A stretch of DNA of 25,986 bases from JBEKOF01 sp050015895. GTDB lineage: Bacteria; Verrucomicrobiota; Verrucomicrobiia; Limisphaerales; Palsa-1400. Positions within the stretch are counted from its first letter, which is position 1. Every line of letters begins with the position of its first letter. Shown here in pieces: positions 14,063-22,700 of the stretch. Position numbers and translations under genes: made by a program. Location: contig JBEKAN010000011.1 in assembly GCA_050015895.1 (NCBI GenBank), forward strand, positions 1 through 25,986. Direction: 5' to 3'. The notes beneath the pieces were generated by a model. It was not told the DNA's origin. It worked only from the letters and a program-made list of their open reading frames with translations, and searched no databases.

Positions 14063-14950
14063 ATGAATTACCGCATCCTCCATCGCACGGTTTATGACTA
14101 CTCGGCGCCGGTGAGTGTGTCGCACCACGCCGCCCGCCTGAAACCGCGCCTGACGGAAGTGCAAAAACGTGCGGATTTCGCCCTGGACATTGCGCCGGAG
14201 CCGGCGGTGCGGACGATGCGCAACGATTACTTCGGCAACCCGGTCTGCTTTTTCAGCGTGCAGCAAATTCATCAGCGCCTGGAAATCACCGCCACCAGCC
14301 TGGTCTGGATCGAGCGGGTCACCCAGGCCGCCCTGGGCCTTTCGCCCGATTGGAAACGGGTCGCCGCCATCTTCCGCGAGCCGGCGACGGCGGAAACGGC
14401 GGAGCCATACCAATTCCGCTTTGATTCGCCCCTTTTGCGCGCCTCGCCGGAACTGGCCGATTACGCCCGCAAGAGCTTTGCCGACGACACCCCCCTGCTG
14501 CTCGGCGCGCAGGACTTGAATCGTCGCATCCACGCCGATTTCAAATACGATCCGGTGGCGACCACCGCGGCCACGCCGCTGGAGGAGGTCTGGCGCAACC
14601 GGCGCGGCGTGTGCCAGGATTTCGCGCACATCGGGATCGCCTGCATGCGGTCGGTGGGGTTGTTGGCCCGGTATGTCAGCGGTTACTTGCGCACCCACCC
14701 GGCCCCCGGCAAAGCCAGGCTCACCGGGGCCGACGCCTCCCATGCGTGGTTCTCGGTGTTTTGCCCCAGCGTCGGCTGGGTGGACTTCGACCCCACCAAC
14801 GATCTTCTCCCGGCGGAGGAGCACATCACCGTCGCCCACGGGCGCGACTTCAGCGACGTCAGCCCGGTCAGCGGCATCCTGGTCGGCGGCGGTTCGCACG
14901 CGGTCAAGGTGTCGGTGGATGTGCGGGAGATCGGGGGGGGGGGCCAATGA
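14063..14950 (+). CDS. Transglutaminase-like cysteine peptidase/transferase, second of the operon
   Basis: A 295-aa protein with the N-terminal beta domain of bacterial transglutaminase-like enzymes (YRILHRTVYDYSAPVSVSHH, residues 3-22) and a papain-like core. The triad is complete: Cys184 in RGVCQDFAH, His228 in ASHAWFSVF, Asp243 in VDFDPTNDL. No signal peptide, so it is probably cytoplasmic like its neighbours. It most likely hydrolyses or rearranges an isopeptide or peptide bond, perhaps of the product made by the ATP-grasp partner; that link comes from gene order. The stop TGA overlaps the next gene's ATG (ATGA). The last codons contain an 11-G run encoding IGGGGQ, listed separately. Confidence 0.93.
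   Translation: MNYRILHRTVYDYSAPVSVSHHAARLKPRLTEVQKRADFALDIAPEPAVRTMRNDYFGNPVCFFSVQQIHQRLEITATSLVWIERVTQAALGLSPDWKRVAAIFREPATAETAEPYQFRFDSPLLRASPELADYARKSFADDTPLLLGAQDLNRRIHADFKYDPVATTAATPLEEVWRNRRGVCQDFAHIGIACMRSVGLLARYVSGYLRTHPAPGKARLTGADASHAWFSVFCPSVGWVDFDPTNDLLPAEEHITVAHGRDFSDVSPVSGILVGGGSHAVKVSVDVREIGGGGQ
14933..14943 (+). repeat. G11 homopolymer at the junction of two transglutaminase genes
   Basis: Eleven consecutive G residues end at 14943, four bases before the overlapping ATGA at 14947-14950. The tract is coding (Gly-rich end of the 295-aa protein). The downstream gene's frame is open far upstream of its ATG, so one added G, or a -1 ribosomal slip here, would join the two proteins into one chain of about 570 residues. 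Confidence 0.9.
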
Positions 14951-15783
14951 GATGGGCGGTGAGCCATCGCACCACCTTCCGCTATGCCGGCACGGTCTCG
15001 CACAATTTCAACGAGGTCCGCCTCAAGCCGGCGGACAACCCGGGGCAGCGGCTGGAATCATTTTATTTGACAGTGAGTCCGCCGGCGCCGCTGGAGCACC
15101 ACTTGGATTTTTACGGCAACTGGGTGGACCGCTTCGAGGTCTTCGAGCCGCACTCGCTTCTGGAGACCCGGACGCAGGCGGTGGTGGAGACCCGCCCGCC
15201 GCCGCCGCTGCCGGAGGACGCCTGGCCCGCGCCGCTGGCCCGGATTGGCGAGGCGACGCAGAACGAGCGATGTTATGATTTTTTGCAGCCGAGCCGCTTC
15301 ACGGACACCGATCCGGCGACCTGGCGGCTGGCCATGGACGCGACGGCGGGCCGGACCGACGTGTGGCAGGCGGCCCTGGCGATCCTGCGGTTTGTCAACA
15401 GGCGGCTGGAGTATGAGCCTTGCTCCACCCACGTCCACACGCTGATGCGCGACGTTCTGGCGCAAGGCCGCGGAGTGTGCCAGGACTTCGCGCATGTGAT
15501 GATCGGATTGTGCCGCTCCGTGCAAATCCCGGCGCGTTATGTGAGCGGCTATTTGGCCACCGAAAGCGCCAGCGCCACGCACGCCTGGACGGAGGTGTTC
15601 ATTCCGACGATTGGCTGGCGCGCTCTGGACCCGACCCACAACCGTCAGTCGGACGAATCCTACGTGAAGATTGCCGTGGGCCGCGATTACGACGATGTCC
15701 CCCCCGTGCGCGGCACCTATCGCGGCACCCTCTCCCGCCGGATGGAGGTCGAGGTCCGCATCACCCCGGCCGGCCAGGTGTGA
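14947..15783 (+). CDS. Transglutaminase-like cysteine peptidase/transferase, third of the operon
   Basis: A 278-aa protein from the ATG at 14947, which overlaps the preceding stop by ATGA; the frame stays open well upstream, but family alignment (WAVSHRTTFRYAGTVSH at the N-terminus) sets the start here. It has the same two-part design: beta domain at about 1-85, a Pro-rich segment PPPPLPED at 85-91, then the catalytic core with Cys178 in RGVCQDFAH, His212 in ATHAWTEVF and Asp228 in ALDPTHN. The ending GRDYDDVPPVRGTYRG is characteristic of the family. It is only moderately similar to the 295-aa neighbour outside the core, so the two are probably not a recent duplication. Last gene of the operon; no clear terminator follows. 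Confidence 0.93.
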   Translation: MRWAVSHRTTFRYAGTVSHNFNEVRLKPADNPGQRLESFYLTVSPPAPLEHHLDFYGNWVDRFEVFEPHSLLETRTQAVVETRPPPPLPEDAWPAPLARIGEATQNERCYDFLQPSRFTDTDPATWRLAMDATAGRTDVWQAALAILRFVNRRLEYEPCSTHVHTLMRDVLAQGRGVCQDFAHVMIGLCRSVQIPARYVSGYLATESASATHAWTEVFIPTIGWRALDPTHNRQSDESYVKIAVGRDYDDVPPVRGTYRGTLSRRMEVEVRITPAGQV

Positions 15784-15881
15784 TCTTGATCAGATTGCCG
15801 GTGGTAATGCGTCAACGATGGCTCCTGGGCAACGCGGAGACCGCCGGGCGGACGTTTCCTCTGTTACTCTGTATTTGAACC

Positions 15882-16148
15882 ATGCTGCCGGATGAACAAC
15901 CCGGATCCGATCAAATTGAGGTCCTTTGCGTCATGTCCGGCCAGGAACGACTGCGGGCGGCGGAGCGTCTTTACTGGTCGGCGCGCAAAATGAAGGCCGC
16001 AGGTCTGCGCGCCCAGCATCCCGACTGGCTGCTTCTGAACCGCAAACCGCCGGCGCCGCCTTACCGCGGATTGACATCGGGGCCGCCCATGACGCGCTGG
16101 AGCTGGGCGGCGTGGGCTTCGAGCGTGGTGTCGGTCCACACGACATAA
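15882..16148 (+). CDS. Small conserved 'YWSARK...QHPDW' protein with an aberrant C-terminus overlapping coaE
   Basis: The first 49 residues (MSGQERLRAAERLYWSARK from residue 18, then MKAAGLRAQHPDW) resemble a widespread short protein of soil bacteria whose function is unknown. From memory such proteins normally go on after HPDW with a helix ending in RIF or similar; here the frame instead runs LLLNRKPPAPPYRG and then 88 nt antisense into the end of coaE. The conserved part looks real, and the tail looks like read-out after damage or a deletion, so this may be a decaying gene. The start at 15882 is preferred over 15933 (the Met of MSGQ) because relatives have residues upstream of it. No good ribosome-binding site. 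The 98-bp gap before it holds no other gene. Confidence 0.5.
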   Translation: MLPDEQPGSDQIEVLCVMSGQERLRAAERLYWSARKMKAAGLRAQHPDWLLLNRKPPAPPYRGLTSGPPMTRWSWAAWASSVVSVHTT

Positions 16149-16660
16149 TCGGACAGGGCGATTTTTCGCCCGGCGGGCCACTGGGCGGCCAGGCGCTGCT
16201 GGATCTGCGTGGAATCCCAGCCGCGCTCGCGCAAACGCCGGGCCTGCGTGGCGGCGGAGCAGGCGACGCAGATCGTGGCGTCAAACAAGGGCGCGGACTG
16301 GGTCTCAAAAAGCAGGGGAATGACCACCACGCCGCAAGCCAGCCCCGCGTCGCGCCAGCTTTGCGCCTCGCGGTTCCAATCGGCCCGGATGCGCGGATGC
16401 AGGATGGCCTCCAACTCGCCCCGCGCGGCGGGATCGGAGAAGACCCGCCGGGCGAGTTGTTCGCGGTCCAGGCGGCCGTCGGGAAGGAAAACCGCGGGGC
16501 CGAACTTCTCCAGGATCTCCGCCAGCGCGGGCTGCCCCGGCTCCACGAACTGGCGGGCGAGGGTGTCGGTGTCAATCACAGCGACGCCCTGGCGCTGAAG
16601 CAATTCGCCGGCGGTGGATTTGCCCATGCCGACGCCGCCGGTGAGGCCAAAGAGTTTCAT
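16061..16660 (-). CDS. coaE: Dephospho-CoA kinase
   Basis: Catalyses the last step of coenzyme A synthesis, ATP-dependent phosphorylation of dephospho-CoA at the 3'-hydroxyl of its ribose, in the cytoplasm. The 199-aa length is typical. The P-loop GGVGMGKST (8-16), the DTD motif (30-32), LEAILHPRIR in the CoA-binding domain, and VVVIPLLFE before the lid are all present. The ATG at 16660 directly precedes the KLFGLTGGVG start usual for the family. It follows the S53 peptidase gene on the same strand after a 75-bp gap without recognisable signals, and its 3' end overlaps the convergent small gene. A housekeeping gene, intact. Confidence 0.96.
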   Translation of the reverse strand: MKLFGLTGGVGMGKSTAGELLQRQGVAVIDTDTLARQFVEPGQPALAEILEKFGPAVFLPDGRLDREQLARRVFSDPAARGELEAILHPRIRADWNREAQSWRDAGLACGVVVIPLLFETQSAPLFDATICVACSAATQARRLRERGWDSTQIQQRLAAQWPAGRKIALSDYVVWTDTTLEAHAAQLQRVMGGPDVNPR

Positions 16661-16735
16661 GGCTGCATTCTTGCGCGGCCGCCCGAAATGAGCACGAAAT
16701 CCGGACGCGCGGGCGACCGCAAAATCACACTGCGA

Positions 16736-19700
16736 TCACTGCGGGAAATGTTCGGCGCGGTAGAACTGGGCCGAGCCGTGGCTGATGTTGTTGGTGATGG
16801 TGAACTCGCCGACCCCGACCGCCATGTTGGTGGAGAGGTTGGTCCAGTTCACCAAGTTGGTGGAGACCTGGATCACGTAATTCTCGCCCGTCTGGCCCGC
16901 GAAGGTCGCCAGCGTCAGCCTCACGCGGTTGGTGAGAGTCGTCGCCGTCAACTCAAAATTGGCCAGGTTCACCACGCTGACGGAGTTGGAGGCGGTGGCG
17001 CCGGAGAGGTTGGCGGCGTTGGTGGCGGTGGCCGAACTGAGCAGCGTTCCCGACAGGATCGGTTGAAGCACGTTTGTGGCGTAAGCGGCGGCGCCGGTGT
17101 TGGCGATCGTCCCCAGATTATAGGTGACAAATCCCGGAACACTGGTGTTGACAGCCCCCTGGGAGGCGGCGGCCGAAACCAGACTCGCTCCCGCGGGCAG
17201 CGTCTCGGTCAAAACCACATTGGACGCCGCCGAAAGGCCCAGGTTGGTCACCACGATGTTGTAGGTCAGGAAATTGCTGACGATCACCGGGTTGGGCGCG
17301 CTGGTCATGCCCACGGCAAGAGTGCCGGGGGGGTTGACCGGGTTGACCAGCGTCAGGTCCAGCGTCCAGCCATTGGCCACGTAGCCGTCATTCCCGGCCG
17401 TGTCGTCGTAGATGTAGAGGGACCACAGGCCGTTGGGATTGGACCCGTTGAAAATCGCCAAATTCGTGTTGTTGGGGGTGCCCAATATGCCTGGAAGGAC
17501 GTCGAAGGCGCCGTCCTGGGTCGGGAGGTTGGTGCTGGAAACCATTTGGGTGGAGGGCAGCGTCGTCCTCGCCGCCTCGTCGAAGCCCAGCACCAGGTCG
17601 GAGACGCTGAATGGTCCGCCGCAATGCGCCATCAGCAGGGTTTGCTGCCCGGACGGGCTTTCCAGCACCACGTTCACATCATGCGGGAAGGTGTGGGTGA
17701 ACCCTTGCAGCGTGGCGGTGACTTTGCTGACGAGCTGGCTGGCGGGGACGGAGACCAAAATGCTGGACGGGTAGGGGGTGGCCGCGCCGATTTCCGGAAT
17801 GCTGATGTACGCCGAATTGGCGAATGCCGCGTTGGTGGGGATGACAAACGAATTTGAGATCATCCCCAGCAGGGTATCCCCGGGAAACGCGCTGTCCTGC
17901 AGCGCCAGAACCGCCGTGATGGTCGAACCGGGGCTGCCGCTGCCCATGAACTGGTAATTCTCCGTCCCGGACGCCCCGGGGCTGATCGCCCCGTAAGTCA
18001 GCTTCTCCGTGCTGACCGTCACTCCGTTGCTGGTTGGAAACACTCCGTTGGTGGTCAGCAGCGTGGCCGTGAGGTTGGTGGAGGAGGCCGCGCCGATGTT
18101 CTCCAGTGTGAACGCGACCACGACGATTTCATTGGAATTAATCGCCCCATTGGGGGCCGACGAGCTTTCCGAAAGCAGCCTCACCCCGTTGGCGACCATG
18201 ACGGGTTCCGGAGGGATGACGGTGATGACCAACGGGACCGAGTTCGACGCGGAATCCAAGTTGGTGGACACGGTGGTGACGGTCCAAGTGTTGGTGAGCG
18301 GGCCGGCGGCCTGAATTGTGTTGGTGAACAGGACGATGGCATTGGTGTCCGCCTCCATGTTGCCGAAATCATTGGTGAACACATTGGTGGAGGAACCGGC
18401 CATGCTCTGGTTCAGGACGCCGACAACGTTGAGCGCCTCGTTGGGGCCGTTGTTGGTGACAACAAGGGCATAGGCAATCTGTGTGCCGATGAGGACCGGG
18501 GTTCCCGCCACCACCGCTTTGGCGCCGCTGGCCGCGGAGATGCCCGGCACCAAGGCCGCCGCGGGCAGTTGGGCCGTCACAGAGCCGGTGGCGATGGTGT
18601 TGACCGGATTCAGAATGGTCACACTGGAGCCAATGCTGGCCGTGCTGGACAGCGTCCCGGCGCTTGTCGCGGTGGCCACAAGGTTGAAAGTCATGTTCGA
18701 TCCGCCCTGCACGCTCCCCAGATTGTAAAACTGGGTCTGGTTGGATTGCGTCACGGGCGACGGCGTGTTGGACGACACAAAGGTCAGCCCGCTGGAAAGC
18801 ACATTGGTCAGAAACACATTGGCGCTGTTGGTGCCGTAGTTGGTGACCCCGATGATGAAGGTGACGTTGCTGCCCACATAGACAGGATTGGGCGAGGCCG
18901 TGACGCCCACGCCCAGATCGCCAATCTGGTTGACCGGAATGATCGTTGTGATCGCCAGTCCCCAGCCGTTGGAGATCGCCCCGTAATCACCGTCGGACAC
19001 ATCGTAGGCCCACAATTGCCACCATCCATTGACCGGCAGCCCGGAGAACACGGACAAATCGGCCGTAAAGCCCCCGGCCGGCGCCGGCCCGTTGGTGAAT
19101 ATCGGCGTGTTGTACTCCGCGGGTTGATAGCTCCCGGTGACAAGCGACTGGTCCGACGGGACTGGATTTGCGGACGTCTCGTCGAAGGTGAGCGTCACGG
19201 GGATGTTTGCCGCCGTTCCCACCGCGGCGGCGGACATCAATATGGAGCTTTGTCCGCCCGGACCCACCACCAGCAATTCGATGTCGTGCGGATAGCTGTG
19301 GTAGAGATTGGACACCGTGACAGCGACGTTTGCGACATAGGAAGTGATGCCATAGACGAAGTTGCTCGACGGGTAGGGGTTCGCCGGGCCGCTGGCCGGA
19401 TAGTTTGTGTACTCCTGCGCCGGGATGCTGATGAACTCGTTCTGCCAGTAATTGGAGACCACCGGCATGATGAATGTGTAGCTGGCCGTCCCCAGGTAGT
19501 TGGTCGGGCCGTCATACAGGGAAAGTGTGGCCACCACCGTCCCCCCGTTGGTGGAGTTGGCGGTGAAGTAGAATTGTCGGTTTGTCACCCCGCCGCCCGC
19601 CGCCAGCGCCCCATAATTGGCCGGCCCGCTGGGCGAGGCCACCCCGCCGGTGGCCAGCAATGTGGCCACCAGATTGGTGGTGGGTATGTTGCCGATGTTC

Positions 19701-22700
19701 TGCAGGTATAATTTCAAGCCGACAGTCTCCCCGGGGTTCACCGCCCCGTTGGGCGGACTCAGGCTCTCAGAGTCCAGCACCGCCCCCGCTGGAGTAATGA
19801 TGGCGATGGGCCGCAGGACAATGGTGGAAACCACCGCTGTGCTGTTGTTGGTGCTCGGATTGATCGGCTGCCCAAAGACCGTCAATGTGGAAACCATGAC
19901 GTTGGAGACCACCCCGGGCAGCAGGTTGGTCGCGGTGACGATGTTGGTCAGGCTCAGGCTGGTGCCGCTGGGCATGTCGCCGATATTCCATGTGATCACC
20001 CCGCTGTTGTAGGAGGCGTTGCTGCTCGTGGTGGACAGAAAGGTCGCGCCAGCCGGCACCGTCTGACTCATCACCACCGTGTTGGCGGGGCTGGGTCCGG
20101 CGTTGGTCACGGTCACCAGATACGAGACCTTGCCGCCGGATAGGGCGGGGCTGGGCGTTGCGACCGCGGAAACCCCAAGACCGGCCGCCGGAACCACCCC
20201 GACTGTGACGGTGGCTGTGTTGTTCTCCGGGTCGGGGTCTGTCTCCGTCGGGCTTAGCCCGGCGGTGCTGGTCAGCGAGCAAGTGCCGACCACGGTGGGA
20301 CTGAGGATCAAAGTAACGGTCGCCCCCGAACCCCGGGCCAGCGAGCCAAGTGACGCCACGCTGGGCGAGGGCGAACTGGAATACACCACTTGGGCGTTGG
20401 CCGGCAAAAAATTGGTCAGCGTCACCCCATCCGCGGTCGAAGGCCCGGTGTTGGTCACCGCTATGGTGAAAGTCACCTCGCCCCCCACCGGCACGGAAGT
20501 CGGCGTCGCCGTCATGGTCGTCACAAGGTCGGCGGTCGGCTTGCTCACCAGGACGGACACGGACGCGTTGTTGTTGTCAGGATTGGGGTCCGTTCCCGGA
20601 AAACCCACTGTCGCGGTGCTGGTGAAAAACCCCGCCTGGGTCGGATAGGCGTCCACCGTGATCGTCGCCGAGCCTAACGCGGGCATTGTGCCCAGGGTGA
20701 AAGTCAGGGCCGAACCAGACTGGTTCAGCGACCCCTGGCTTGTGGTGGATTCCAAATACTGAATCCCCGCCGGCAGGTTCTGGATCACAGCCACATCGCT
20801 GGCGCCGCTCGGCCCGGCGTTGGACACGCTCATGGTGTAGGTGATCACCCCCCCCGTGATGGTGGTGATGGGATTGGCCGTCATCGTGATGGAAAGGTCG
20901 GAGCCGGGACATTCCCCGCCGCCATCCTCGCACACTTCCGGCGAAATATAGAGCGACCAGCATTCCAGCGCCGCCGTGTTGCCGGTCACTTGGTCAATCA
21001 CGTTGAGCCGCCAGACGCCGTTGACGTTGGTGCCTGACATCAGGTTGAAAGTGGACAACGGTTCCAGCGGGGAATATGACCCGACAAACGGGGCGCTGCC
21101 GGTCGAAACAGGCTGGAGAGCGTCGTCGTCAAATGTGGTGCGGCTGGCCGCCGGGGAGCACGCCTGTCCGTAATTGGCCCCCACCGACGCGGTGGTGTCC
21201 GCCAGTGTCACGTTCGTGCCGTTGGGGCTGATGAGCTGCACAATCATGTCCGCGTCCGTCAGATCGGTCAGGTAGAGCGATACAGTGACTTTCCCAACCG
21301 ATGTGATTCCCGTCACGTTGATGGAGGAGTTGGTGCCCGTCACGCTGCCGGGAGGCACCGACACGGCAGTCGAATTGGTGAATGCCACCGGCGTCCCGAC
21401 GGAGCCGCTGGGCAGTTGAATGAGGTTGGTTTGAACGGTTTGATCGCATTTGAGGATCAGTTGCAGGGTGACGGGCGTGCCGCAGATGAAGCTCGGTTGT
21501 GTGCTCACCGTATAGAGCGTCTCGTCGGCGGCCGACTGTCCGGGCGGGATGTCGGGATAGGAAGCCGTCGGAAGGCCCAGAAGCACCCCCGGCGTCAGGC
21601 TCACCAACGTCCCTTGCACCCGGGTGGCCGCCACATTGCCCTCGTTGGTGACTAGAATGCTCAAATTGTTGCACTCGTCCGGATCAATCCTTCCGTTGCC
21701 GTTCCCACCGGAGATGGTATTGCTGACCACCGCCAGAATGGGCACTTCCAAAGAACCAGGAACCAAAGCATTGATCAGCGGGCTGCCGGTCGGGCTGCCC
21801 CATCCGGAGCACAGATCATAGCCCGGCACGGCGAAGAACGCGTTTGTGCTGCCGGCATTGGTGTTGTTTCCGTTTGTGATGTCATTGAAGGTGGTGGCAT
21901 AAAGCGGGCCTTTGCCGATCCTATAGAGGGCGGGGTTGATGAACCCCATGGAAGGCGACCCGACCAACGAAGCTTTCTCGTTGACAAGCGCGGTAAAGGC
22001 CGCCCACAAGGGAGCCGCGCAACTGGTCCCACCCACGTCATTGGGCGTGCCGTTGTCCGCGATCACATAAATATTGTCCCCGGCCATCGCCACATCTGGA
22101 ATGTTCCGAAATGCCAGCGATCCCCCGTTGGTCGTCATGTTGATCCCGCGCTGCCAGAATGGGATTGCATAATAGCTGCTGATCCCTCCGCTGCTTCCCG
22201 CCCCCGTCCCCGTCTGCCAAACAGTCTCGGACACATAGTTCCCCACCGGTCCGGTCGTGGTGAGTGTCGTCGCCCCCACTTCCGTGATATAGGGACTGCT
22301 GGAAGGGGTGTCGGTATTGGTTGGGTTGTCCACTTCCCCCAACGCAAAGGCGTCGCTGTCCCCGGAGGCATTGTAATAGGTCTGGCCCTGCGCGGACATT
22401 TCCTGGAAGATCTGGTCGGTCGTCGTCGAAGGACCGCCGGTCCATCCCCAGGAACTGCTGATTTGCCGCGCCGAATTGTCCGTCGCCATCTGGTTCAGAA
22501 TGGTATTCTGTGTTCCGGCGGCGGAAAAAGGGCTGGCCATATAGACGATGACGTCCGATAATCCCTGCGCCATCGAGACGGCCATTTCGATGTCCAGCGA
22601 CACTTCCACTTCGCCGCCGGTGCCGCTGGGCTGGCCGTTGAAGCCGCCTATCAACACGTTGGTCAGGGGGACGCTTGGCAAGCCAGCCTGGGTTTCGTAG

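Noticed and set aside
14611..14946. A longer N-terminus for the third transglutaminase, using the open frame upstream of 14947
   Set aside because: This region is occupied by the core of the second transglutaminase in another frame; the added residues are Pro/Arg-rich noise, and the family start aligns at the ATG at 14947.
15830..15860. A short GC hairpin (CCGCC-G-GGCGG) after the transglutaminase operon as a terminator
   Set aside because: The stem is only five pairs with a one-base loop and no T run follows, so it does not support a terminator call.
15926..17857. A 643-codon plus-strand frame over coaE and the end of the S53 peptidase
   Set aside because: It spans two unrelated genes on the other strand and has shadow-type composition; the peptidase and kinase motifs are clear.
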